This document shows positions 1 through 7,822 of a stretch of DNA of 46,411 bases, piece after piece. The DNA is from an uncultured Lachnospiraceae bacterium (lineage in GTDB: Bacteria; Bacillota; Clostridia; Lachnospirales; Lachnospiraceae): positions 1-46,411 of the forward strand of contig CANRJM010000016.1 in NCBI GenBank assembly GCA_947630925.1, read 5' to 3'. The position numbers and the translations under genes were made by a program. Below the pieces are notes generated by a model, which saw nothing but the letters and a program-made list of their open reading frames with translations, was not told where the DNA came from and ran no database searches. Position 1 is the stretch's first letter. Each line of letters opens with the position of its first letter.

Positions 1-50
1 ACGAATTTGAAGAAGGATTTTTTATCTTCTAATCATCGTTTTGTTTTTGT

Positions 51-73
51 GCCCGCTTGTGCGGGCTCTTTTT
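51..73 (+). terminator. Intrinsic terminator of an upstream gene
   Basis: A 6-bp GC stem (GCCCGC at 51-56, GCGGGC at 61-66) with a 4-nt loop is followed by TCTTTTT. It would end transcription from a gene left of the window. Confidence 0.75.
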
Positions 74-82
74 CATTCAAGA

Positions 83-140
83 GTTCGCCGGATGGCGAAC
101 TTTCCTATTATAGAACAAACCACCGGCTAAGCCGGTGGTT
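83..140. repeat. Two adjacent perfect hairpins, possible IS200/IS605-type end
   Basis: The first hairpin is GTTCGCC / GGCGAAC (83-89 and 94-100) with loop GGAT. The second is AACCACCGGC / GCCGGTGGTT (118-127 and 131-140) with loop TAA. Neither has a T-tract typical of a terminator. Subterminal hairpins of this kind are found at the ends of IS200/IS605-family elements, and this DNA borders an AT-rich accessory region. No transposase or tnpB is present here, so the assignment is an inference. Confidence 0.3.
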
Positions 141-603
141 GTATTTATCATGTATCATTTAAATAAAATTACCATCTTTTTATTTGTTTTACGTTTTTGC
201 CCGTTCAGGGTCTTTGAATAAGATTCTGTGGTGTTAATAGAACAAATTATATCCGTGAACAGAAGAAAAGTAATTAGCGTAATGGAGATAAGTATCCCCC
301 AAAACAAACATAAAGAAATTAATATTGGTACAACTTGGATTGAGGATATTGAGTGAATGAAAAATAAAGGCTCAATATGTAAAGTGGATTTTACAGACTT
401 AAGTTTTTTAAAAAGTGATAAAAAGGTATCTCACTGCGAGAACTCAGCTAAGACATACGTTTTGGATAAAAACATCCATTGGAGCATCTTTTATACGTAG
501 CACGACAAAAAAATAGAAAAAAGTGGAAATAAGCTAAACACTGAGGTATAATAAAGTAGAAAAGGTTTTTTGATATTAATCTGAACATGAAAGAAGGTAC
601 TAT
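141..603. other. AT-rich intergenic leader of the accessory operon
   Basis: This gap holds no convincing gene. Two short open stretches, one of about 24-42 codons ending at 356 and one of 47 codons at 357-500, may be remnants of a decayed gene. They match no family I know. The promoter and ribosome binding site of the downstream operon lie at its right end. Confidence 0.5.
524..552 (+). promoter_or_regulatory. Probable promoter of the kinase-protease-methyltransferase operon
   Basis: A -35-like TGGAAA (524-529) and a perfect -10 TATAAT (547-552) are 17 bp apart. The ribosome binding site AAGAAGG (591-597) follows, six bases before the ATG at 604. Confidence 0.55.
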
Positions 604-2631
604 ATGGGTAACTATTTGCAATTTGTAGCATCTACAAATTTAAAAAGCTTACTAGGAAGAGGGTTAGTTACTGATCAAATTGCTGCAATTTTTGAATTAG
701 TAAAGAATTCATATGATGCCGATGCGGAAGAAGTATATATTTCTTTTGAGGGTCTTAATTCAGATGAACCTAGGCTTATTATTCGCGATAATGGAACAGG
801 AATGAGCTTGTTAGATATTGAAAAAAAATGGATGGTCATTGGGACTGATAGCAAAAAAACAAAGCAGTATTCTCCTATTTTTTATAGAGCATTAAATGGA
901 GATAAAGGGATAGGAAGGTTTGCGGTTGATAGACTAGGAAATTGCTTGAATTTAGTTAGTGTAGCACGCGATAGTGCTACAAAAATTTCCGCATCGTTTA
1001 ATTGGAATGAGTTTGAAGAAAAATATCAAAGTGTATCCGATGTAAAAATACCATATGTAATTTCAAGATGTGACAAACGGGAAACTGGGCTTTATTTAGA
1101 AATCATAGGGTTACGAGATGAATGGAATCTTTCAAAGTTAAAAAAATTAATTAGAAATCTACGCCAGTTTAAAAGTCCATTTGCGATGGACGATAATTTT
1201 AAGATAATAATTGATGCACCAGAACTAGGGTATAGTAACTATATCATTTCGAGTGAAAATTTAGAAGGAATAAGCTCGTTATGGATCGACGTAGAGTGTA
1301 AAAAAGAAAATAGTGACTTAGTGTGTATGACAGTTTGCAAAGATGGAATAGAGTATGAAGAAAAAGCTGTCAATAAATACAATATAGGTCCAATGCGAAT
1401 GAGAGTGTATTTTTTTAATCAAGGAGATAAAATTCGATTTAAAAATCGGTTCGCAATTAGAGTACGAGATTTTGGAAATATAAGATTATACAGGGATGAA
1501 TTTCGTATACATCCTTATGGGGAAACCAATAATGATTGGTTAGATATTGACCGAAGAATGGCACAAGGATATAGTAGATTTTTCGGTTCGAGAGATTTGG
1601 TTGGATATGTACAGACGTATAAACAATATAATCCAGGGTTGATACCGTTAACTAATCGGCAAGGACTTATAGAAAACGATGACTTTCAGAAACTACGAAA
1701 ATTTGTTTTTGAATATGCAATAAAGCCACTAGAGCGGTTTTATTTTGTGAAATTTAAGAAAAATGTAAATGAGACATTAGAAAAAAGCAAGCGACAAATT
1801 AATACAACTACACAGCAGATAGATGATATTGCAAAAGAAATATCTAAGTATAATAAAGATTTAGGGAAAAAACTAAAGGAATATGTTGAGGATATAAAGA
1901 AACAACATAGTCAACAAGTGAAGTTTGCCGAGGAACAGCAAGAACTGACTAAGGTGTATTCACGAATTGCTCAAAAGGAAACATTTTTGCATCAATTGAT
2001 ACATCAATCTTTGTTAGATATGAGGAATGCCGTAGCTGCTGTTGATAGATTGGAAAAAACACAGGGATTTTGTGTTGAGAGACAAGCAGTAGAACTATTT
2101 GAGTTATTAAAAAAAAGCATTTCAGACAGTATGGCTAAACTGCTTACTGTTAGAGATGATTTGGCTAGGACAAGACACAAAACCAGAATTGATTTGGCAG
2201 AAAATATTGTGGATATATTAAATGATTACGAGGGACAGTTTGAAAAATATTCTATACAGCTAGAAATGAATATGGAAGCAAAAGTTGAATACTTGATTGA
2301 TGTTGGTGATTTAAAGGCAATAATTAACAATTTGATTTCTAATTCAATAAAAGCACTTAGAGAAGTAGAGGATAGAAATAGAGAAATACTAGTTGAACTA
2401 AAGAGAACAGATCGATTTATTATTATTAAGATTCAGGATAACGGATGTGGGATTGATGAAACAAATCGAGAAAAAATTTTTGATCCTTTCTTTTCTACAA
2501 CTCAGAAATATGGTGGATTTGGAATTGGCTTAACAATAGTTGATGAGACACTTAAAGAGTATGGAGGGGCTTTGGAATTGGTAGAAGTGGAAACAGATGG
2601 AGCATGTTTTTTGGCAAAACTAAGGAGGTAA
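604..2631 (+). CDS. Double-GHKL protein: MORC-like ATPase fused to a histidine-kinase module
   Basis: A 675-residue protein with no membrane segment. The N-terminal GHKL ATPase has an N-box (E31, N35, D38), G1 motif DNGTG (62-66) and G2 motif GDKGIGRF (99-106), the arrangement of Hsp90/MutL/MORC-like ATPases. A coiled-coil-like stretch (about 385-455) leads to a helix with candidate phospho-acceptor histidines H463 and H467. A second GHKL domain of histidine-kinase type follows, with N-box N575/N576, G1 DNGCG (612-616), F-box FDPFFST (626-632) and G2 GGFGIGL (637-643). It is the first gene of a tight operon; its stop is six bases before a response regulator whose ribosome binding site AGGAGG lies inside this gene. 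Prokaryotic MORC-like (paraMORC) ATPases are known from restriction-modification neighbourhoods. I infer that it senses DNA or a DNA complex and phosphorylates the neighbouring regulator. Confidence 0.85.
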   Translation: MGNYLQFVASTNLKSLLGRGLVTDQIAAIFELVKNSYDADAEEVYISFEGLNSDEPRLIIRDNGTGMSLLDIEKKWMVIGTDSKKTKQYSPIFYRALNGDKGIGRFAVDRLGNCLNLVSVARDSATKISASFNWNEFEEKYQSVSDVKIPYVISRCDKRETGLYLEIIGLRDEWNLSKLKKLIRNLRQFKSPFAMDDNFKIIIDAPELGYSNYIISSENLEGISSLWIDVECKKENSDLVCMTVCKDGIEYEEKAVNKYNIGPMRMRVYFFNQGDKIRFKNRFAIRVRDFGNIRLYRDEFRIHPYGETNNDWLDIDRRMAQGYSRFFGSRDLVGYVQTYKQYNPGLIPLTNRQGLIENDDFQKLRKFVFEYAIKPLERFYFVKFKKNVNETLEKSKRQINTTTQQIDDIAKEISKYNKDLGKKLKEYVEDIKKQHSQQVKFAEEQQELTKVYSRIAQKETFLHQLIHQSLLDMRNAVAAVDRLEKTQGFCVERQAVELFELLKKSISDSMAKLLTVRDDLARTRHKTRIDLAENIVDILNDYEGQFEKYSIQLEMNMEAKVEYLIDVGDLKAIINNLISNSIKALREVEDRNREILVELKRTDRFIIIKIQDNGCGIDETNREKIFDPFFSTTQKYGGFGIGLTIVDETLKEYGGALELVEVETDGACFLAKLRR

Positions 2632-2637
2632 TATAAT

Positions 2638-3273
2638 ATGTTTAGTAGAAAAATATTATTAGTAGATGACGAGGCCAATATAGAAAAGTTATTTATCCCT
2701 TCTTATTTAGAGGCAGCAAAAGAAATAAAAAAGCAAAATGAGAGATATAGTCAATATGATTTAGAATTTAAACATATTGTTAGCATTGAGGATGCAATAA
2801 AATATTTAAGAACGCAAGCGATAGTCGATGTTTTGATTATTGATTACAAATTTAATAATGAGCGTAACGGAAGGTCTGGTGTAGATTTGACTAAGTTTGT
2901 GAGAGAAAATATCAACAAACATTGTAGAGTCATTTTTTATACAATGAATGAATTGGCTGGAATTCCACCAGAGAGTTATGTTCAACTTATTAATAACCAA
3001 GTTTTTAGAATTGTTGATAAAGCGAATTGTGATGATTTAGAATTTACAAAAATCATTTTTGAAGCAGTAGCTGATTGCGATGTTATTGTCAACTCGTTGG
3101 AAAAATTTTGGATGGACTATAAAGAAGTTTTCGAACATTATAAGTATACATTTATGGGTGAAGAACACAAATTTTCTGATATACTAAACCACATTCGTAT
3201 GGATGATGCAATAGGTAAAGCAATTATAGATAAATTGGTACATAAAGCACTTATTGATTCAGTAGAGGTATAA
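2638..3273 (+). CDS. Response regulator, receiver domain without DNA-binding output
   Basis: A 211-residue protein. The receiver domain (about 1-135) has the full set of conserved residues: acidic D10/D11/E12, phospho-acceptor D69, T102 and K128. The remaining 75 residues look helical and contain no recognisable helix-turn-helix or enzyme domain, so output is probably through protein contact. The insertion around 20-45 and the segment after D69 are longer than in CheY. It lies between its likely kinase and a CHAT-like protease that starts one base after its stop, which suggests it relays phosphorylation to the protease or methyltransferase. The receiver assignment is secure; the partner is inferred. 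Confidence 0.88.
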   Translation: MFSRKILLVDDEANIEKLFIPSYLEAAKEIKKQNERYSQYDLEFKHIVSIEDAIKYLRTQAIVDVLIIDYKFNNERNGRSGVDLTKFVRENINKHCRVIFYTMNELAGIPPESYVQLINNQVFRIVDKANCDDLEFTKIIFEAVADCDVIVNSLEKFWMDYKEVFEHYKYTFMGEEHKFSDILNHIRMDDAIGKAIIDKLVHKALIDSVEV

Positions 3274-3274
3274 T

Positions 3275-4177
3275 ATGGAATTAGTACAACTATGTATGAA
3301 AAAAAGAGGAATAAGATTTTTTGCAAAAATACCAAAAGAATTTGAGAAGACAATAGTTAGTAGTAACTATAAAAGTTATAATACAAAAGAACGATTTCTG
3401 TCAGAATTAGCGAGACGAGAAACTGAGTATGATATGATTTTGATTACAGCTCATGGAGCAGAAAATAAAATTATTGTACCAATAACACAATATGATTCAT
3501 ATAGGCAAGAACATCCGGAAAGAAGTAATGATAAATATAGAACTTATATATCACTTGAAGATACCCGATTTTTTAAGAATGATTTTGTGTTTGCAGTATC
3601 ATGTTTAACAGCACAAGAATTGGGACCTGCTGTAGTAGAGAATGGAGTAATTGCCTACTTGGGCTATGATGTTATTATAGAAAATTTATTCAATGTAAGT
3701 GACATTTGTATGTCTTCTCGGGTAAGAGAGTTATATGAAGTAGTTATAAAAAGAATATTTGTTAAAGAATTAGTTCAGGCGGTAACAAAGTTTTTGACTG
3801 ATATGCAAAATGTTTTAATGCTAAAACAATGGTTTGCACTTCGATTGGAGAAAGGCTTAATTGATTTTTTTTCTATGAGCGCAGAAGAAGTATATGCTGC
3901 ATATGGAATAGGAATCAACAAAGATATCTGGAACAGAAATAGGCAAAAACTTCAGATACAACAATTGAACTTTCTAGGGGAAATTAATCGACACTTAATT
4001 ATTATTGGGGACTCCAAATATATTTCGCTTTATGGCATTGAAAATGGGTGTAAGCTAGATAAACAGACGTATAATAGATTAAAAGCAGTGTCTTTTGATA
4101 ATAAAGATTATGAAAAAAAGTTTAAATATGAGTTAGAACATCTAATTGAGGTGCAAGATGAAAAAGGATTATATTGA
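3275..4177 (+). CDS. CHAT/caspase-like cysteine protease
   Basis: A 300-residue protein. Residues about 50-140 have the caspase-like (clan CD) pattern: a hydrophobic strand followed by H60-G61 (ITAHG), then about 50 residues later a hydrophobic strand ending in the nucleophile C110 (AVSCLT), then a glycine-rich AYLGYDV strand. This H...C dyad is typical of CHAT and gingipain-like domains. The C-terminal 160 residues are helical and unassigned. The ribosome binding site GAGGT precedes the ATG. The gene's end overlaps the methyltransferase start by 20 bases, so expression is coupled. CHAT proteases act as effectors in several bacterial defence systems; here the likely trigger is the kinase-regulator pair. 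I saw no obvious cleavage target in the neighbourhood. Confidence 0.7.
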   Translation: MELVQLCMKKRGIRFFAKIPKEFEKTIVSSNYKSYNTKERFLSELARRETEYDMILITAHGAENKIIVPITQYDSYRQEHPERSNDKYRTYISLEDTRFFKNDFVFAVSCLTAQELGPAVVENGVIAYLGYDVIIENLFNVSDICMSSRVRELYEVVIKRIFVKELVQAVTKFLTDMQNVLMLKQWFALRLEKGLIDFFSMSAEEVYAAYGIGINKDIWNRNRQKLQIQQLNFLGEINRHLIIIGDSKYISLYGIENGCKLDKQTYNRLKAVSFDNKDYEKKFKYELEHLIEVQDEKGLY

Positions 4178-5381
4178 TATCTTTTCGGGATGTGGGGGAT
4201 TAGCATATGGACTACAACAATCTGGTTGGGAGGTTTTGTTTGCTATAGAAAAGAGTTCGGATGCATTTTCTACACTTGAAAAAAATGTTTTATGTAATAT
4301 AAAGAAAATATGGCCACATTGGTTGGAGTATGCTGCAAATGACATTAACGATATTTGTAAAAAGAATAAGAAAGAACTTAGAAAATATAGGGGAAAAGTA
4401 ATGCTTGTAGCAGGTGGCCCGCCGTGTCAAGGCTTTTCATCTGCTGGTCAAAGAAATGAAAGTGATGTGAGAAATAAGTTAGTTGATTCTTATTTAGAAT
4501 TTGTTGATTTGGTAAAACCAGAAATGATATTTTTTGAGAATGTTAGAGGTTTTACAATGCCATTTACTATTTCTGAGAATGAACAGAAATGTTATTCGGA
4601 TTATATTGTAGAACAACTAAAAAAACGAAAATATAGTGTTGATTTCAAGATAATTAATTTCTCAGATTTTGGTGTACCTCAATCTAGAAATCGTTTTATT
4701 TTGTTTGCAAGCAAAAAAGGAAAAACAAAGGATTTTTTTCAATTTTTGTATGATGGACGAGAAACTTTTTTAAAACAGCGTGATTTAGAGCAATATGTAT
4801 CTGTTCAAGATGCAATATCTGATTTGATGAGTAAAAATGGAAAAGGTGTATGTCCGGATTCAAAAGGTTTTTTTGCGGGAAAATATGGTATGGTTAGTAG
4901 CAAATATCAGCGTTATATGAGAAAGAATGTAATATGTGATATGCCTAATAGCCATAGATTTGCTAAGCATAAGAAAGAAACAGAGAAAAGATTTAAACAA
5001 ATGATTTCTGAGGAAGAGAGTAATAAGAATCTGTCAAAAATATTGTTGAATAAATATGGTATAAAGAAGAATTGTATTAATATTTTGGATAAAAATTTAG
5101 TTTCTCCGACAATTACCACACATCCAGATGATCATATTCATTATGAAGAGCCTAGAATATTGACGGTTAGGGAATATGCTAGATTGCAATCGTTTCCAGA
5201 TGATTTTGAGTTTAAAGGAAAATATACAACTGGTGGTAAACGTAGAAAAGTGGAAGTACCTAGATACACACAGGTGGGAAACGCTATTCCACCGTTATTT
5301 GCAGAACAAGTAGGTTTAGCATTAAATAAATACATGCAGAAATATGTTATTGTATATGATAATTCGAAAAAAGATAGTTAA
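4158..5381 (+). CDS. DNA (cytosine-5-)-methyltransferase
   Basis: A 407-residue C5 methyltransferase that transfers methyl from S-adenosylmethionine to cytosine in a short DNA site. Motifs occur in canonical order: I (DIFSGCGGL, near residue 6), IV with catalytic C90 (GGPPCQGFSS), VI (E127-N-V), VIII (QSRNR, 175-179) and X near the C terminus (QVGNAIPP). The target-recognition region spans about 190-310, so the recognition site cannot be read. I chose the ATG at 4158, four bases after GAGGTG, rather than the in-frame TTG at 4146. The start overlaps the protease gene. No restriction endonuclease is evident next to it, so its partner is either the protease relay or the convergent unknown gene. 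Confidence 0.95.
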   Translation: MKKDYIDIFSGCGGLAYGLQQSGWEVLFAIEKSSDAFSTLEKNVLCNIKKIWPHWLEYAANDINDICKKNKKELRKYRGKVMLVAGGPPCQGFSSAGQRNESDVRNKLVDSYLEFVDLVKPEMIFFENVRGFTMPFTISENEQKCYSDYIVEQLKKRKYSVDFKIINFSDFGVPQSRNRFILFASKKGKTKDFFQFLYDGRETFLKQRDLEQYVSVQDAISDLMSKNGKGVCPDSKGFFAGKYGMVSSKYQRYMRKNVICDMPNSHRFAKHKKETEKRFKQMISEEESNKNLSKILLNKYGIKKNCINILDKNLVSPTITTHPDDHIHYEEPRILTVREYARLQSFPDDFEFKGKYTTGGKRRKVEVPRYTQVGNAIPPLFAEQVGLALNKYMQKYVIVYDNSKKDS

Positions 5382-5946
5382 ATATGTCGATAATTTCTTT
5401 TGTATTGTAGCAGCGATATCCGATAATTGAGGATAATGTAATGATTGGAGTCTCTTCTTTTTTTCGGTTGAACAATTGCCTACCAATAGACAAAGCTAAA
5501 AAGTGGTCATCTATTATAATTAAGTTCGCAGAACGAATGAGTTTAGATGCCTTGAAAAATGCTTCTGCACTTATGTCATCTCCATAAAGAACAGTGGAAT
5601 TGTTTACTGATGCGATGTTGCCATTGAAATCAAAGAAGCCAAATAGTAAAGAGATGTGTTTATTGCTTGTTGGTGGAAACATACAATCATAAGTTATAAT
5701 ATCAAATCCATTAATATGACTAGTTGTTTTATCAAGAATATTGTATAAGAAGGTGGAGGTATCATATATAGGGATAATAAAACGATTAAGCACAATAGAA
5801 AACTTTTTTGGGTTTGATATATATTTGGTTCTCGTTAAGCTTCTTGATAAGGTATTAACAGAGTAGTTTCTGATAAGGGAAGAACTGTCTAGATATACTA
5901 TTCGAGTGGTGTTATAAAGTTGGTATAATAGTTTCTCAATTTTCAT
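5347..5946 (-). CDS. Unrecognised 199-residue protein convergent to the methyltransferase
   Basis: I do not recognise this protein. The ATG at 5946 is chosen because AAGGTAGGTGA lies just upstream; a longer in-frame start at 6039 would add an unsupported hydrophobic stretch. It has no signal peptide. It contains alternating strand-like and helical segments, a central FDIITYDCMFPP stretch and a C-terminal hydrophobic strand followed by two aspartates (LIIIDDHF). No clear PD-(D/E)xK, HNH or toxin motif is seen. Its last 35 bases overlap the methyltransferase end tail to tail. AT content and codon use match the operon, so it may have moved with it as a nuclease, regulator or unrelated cargo. Confidence 0.65.
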   Translation of the reverse strand: MKIEKLLYQLYNTTRIVYLDSSSLIRNYSVNTLSRSLTRTKYISNPKKFSIVLNRFIIPIYDTSTFLYNILDKTTSHINGFDIITYDCMFPPTSNKHISLLFGFFDFNGNIASVNNSTVLYGDDISAEAFFKASKLIRSANLIIIDDHFLALSIGRQLFNRKKEETPIITLSSIIGYRCYNTKEIIDIFNYLFSNYHIQ

Positions 5947-6362
5947 ATATTCACCTACCTTAATAAATAGCATATGCATTTGTACAGATATTATGCATGT
6001 TAGAATGTACAAATCATAAAAGAAATTATTTGTTATCAAAATCAGAAGAAAAGTTCTTTGAAAGTCATAGAGTTTTAAAGAAAAATTATTTGAAACCGAT
6101 TGCTAATAAAAGATTTGATAAATAAAAGTGATAATAGAAGAGTCTGTTGCCAAAACGGTGCCAAGAAATCACAGAAATATAAATACAACGTGAAAAAATA
6201 GTAATTTTTCTTATAAAAATGATGAAATAGCATGAAAAACATGAGGAAAAATGCCTTTAAAGTAGCACGAAGGTGGTAGAACGGTTGGTTCTGGTAAGGT
6301 TGCCAGAATTATTGAGTGACTAATAAAAAACTGGATTTTATGGGGCTTTCTAAGTTGTTTAG

Positions 6363-6503
6363 AAAGTCAAAAGTGTCAATAACTTTAAAAGTATTGTGAG
6401 GTCATGGGAACGGGGGAATCTTAAAATAGATGATGTTCTGAAAAAGTGTCAAATCAGCAAATCGACTTTCTACCGGAGACTGCGTGAAATGCAATTAAAA
6501 TAG
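6363..6503 (+). pseudogene. C-terminal remnant of a serine recombinase/resolvase
   Basis: In one frame the DNA encodes about 46 residues ending in ISKSTFYRRLRE and a stop at 6501-6503. This helix-turn-helix signature is typical of the resolvase/invertase C terminus. An in-frame TAG at 6360-6362 and further stops upstream show that the catalytic domain is gone. The remnant supports past mobility of the region. Confidence 0.6.
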
Positions 6504-6546
6504 AGTGAATAAGACGCCATGAAATACAGGGTTTTCAATGATTTTG

Positions 6547-6763
6547 GAGTGTCAAAAGGTGTACTTTTTGACACTCTATTTACGTGGAATATTTTACTAT
6601 TTTTTGTTCAGTTATGCAAGGAAATTTTTTTTCAAAACGGATTTCCAAACGGATTTTAGGACAAATTTGGGCATTTTCTATGAAAACAGGCGCAAATTTT
6701 CAATTTTTTTGCCATTATGGGAATATTGGAGAATAATGTCAAAAAGTACACTTTTTGATACAT
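6547..6763. repeat. Pair of inverted, self-palindromic repeats about 190 bp apart
   Basis: The left copy (6547-6576) has arms GAGTGTCAAAA and TTTTTGACACTC. The right copy (6736-6763) has arms TGTCAAAAAGT and CTTTTTGATACA and matches the reverse complement of the left copy with only a few differences. The interval therefore looks like a small non-coding element with imperfect terminal inverted repeats, or a pair of operator-like sites. The central 160 bp are very T-rich and hold no believable gene. Confidence 0.45.
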
Positions 6764-6925
6764 AAAGAAAGCTGCGACCTACAATCTGGACAAAGCATTT
6801 GGACAGAGCCGCAGGGAGCAGCTAAAGCTACCTGAAAAAGGGAATGCGTCGTATCGGCATGACACAACAAATATATCGGGAGATATATTAACAGACTTTA
6901 AATAACGAGATAGGAGAAATGCACT

Positions 6926-7822
6926 ATGAAAACAAAAAAAATTTGGGCAATTTTACTTTGCATTACTTTGGTAATGCCTTTTGCAAGTTCAACAAATGCA
7001 GAAGCTGTAACAAAAAATTACACGTATAATAATTCCGATGTTTCAACAATCACTATAGAGTATAATCAGGTCAATAAAAATATAAATGTTATAATTAACG
7101 GTAATGATAATTTAGTTACTTGTGACTTTATTGTTCCCTATGCTGAATGTGATGCTTATGGAACAGTGTGGCTTAAAGACGGACATGCTAACATCTATTG
7201 GCTAGATCGATCTGATTACCAAACTGTACATTATTTTGCGTGTGGAACTATTGTTTTTTATAGGCCTACAGACTACTTAAATGGATTTGAATATCAAAGT
7301 GATAAAAATAATATCTATTATCTACCAACACCTGATGAATTGCAATTAATTTTAAATGGGGGTAAGTTTAATCCTAAATTATTGCATTCATATTCTTCTT
7401 CAGATGATTCGTCAGATTCAATAAATAAGCCTTCTTCTACTTCAAAGCCTAACACAGCTTCTAATAAACCTTCTGGTTCTTCTAAAACAAATAGCAGTAA
7501 AAACGCTTACTCTAAAGTGAAAGTAAAGGGAAATACTATTTCGCTTTTAAACAAGAAGAATAAGGCTGTAAAAAAGGCGACCTTAAACAAAAAAACAGGG
7601 ATTTTGAAGTATAATGGGAAGAAGGTTAAACATGTAAAGTCAGCTTACTTTTCGAAAAAGGGCAGTTTGGTTTACTTAACCAAAAACGGAAAGGCTTATT
7701 ATTATATTGGTAAAAAGCAGATTCTCATCAAGAAAAAGGTATCTGCCATCAAGACCAATGCAAAGAAGTTTGCAACTTATTTGAAGCTGAAAAACGGCAA
7801 ACAAGTTAAGATTACCAGGTAA
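6926..7822 (+). CDS. Secreted protein with Ser/Thr-rich linker and lysine-rich C-terminal domain
   Basis: A 298-residue protein of unknown function. Residues 1-27 form a signal peptide (KTKK, hydrophobic core, cleavage likely near NAEA). Residues about 28-150 form a strand-rich domain with several cysteines and aromatic residues. A low-complexity Ser/Asn/Pro/Thr linker spans about 155-190. The last 105 residues are strongly basic and strand-like, with repeating KKNKxVKK/KNGK patterns, and could bind acidic cell-wall polymers. The ATG at 6926 follows AGGAG. It sits at the right edge of the AT-rich region and has no operon partner. Confidence 0.75.
   Translation: MKTKKIWAILLCITLVMPFASSTNAEAVTKNYTYNNSDVSTITIEYNQVNKNINVIINGNDNLVTCDFIVPYAECDAYGTVWLKDGHANIYWLDRSDYQTVHYFACGTIVFYRPTDYLNGFEYQSDKNNIYYLPTPDELQLILNGGKFNPKLLHSYSSSDDSSDSINKPSSTSKPNTASNKPSGSSKTNSSKNAYSKVKVKGNTISLLNKKNKAVKKATLNKKTGILKYNGKKVKHVKSAYFSKKGSLVYLTKNGKAYYYIGKKQILIKKKVSAIKTNAKKFATYLKLKNGKQVKITR

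Larger units (their letters stand above)
5947..6925. other. 979-bp AT-rich gap with mobile-element scars
   Basis: No complete gene is seen. The gap contains a hairpin CTTTCTAA / TTAGAAAG (about 6347-6366), the C-terminal remnant of a serine recombinase (6363-6503) and two related palindromes (6547-6576, 6736-6763). The stretch from about 6768 to 6903 is open in one frame and ends in TAA just before the next gene, but it has no start codon. It may be the tail of a decayed gene. Confidence 0.5.

Noticed and set aside
357..500. Possible 47-codon gene in the left gap
   Set aside because: Weak GAGG site at poor spacing, no recognisable family; kept only as a note.
6538..6765. Open frame of 75 codons
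   Set aside because: It is made almost entirely of the two palindromic repeats and T-rich DNA, with no ribosome binding site.
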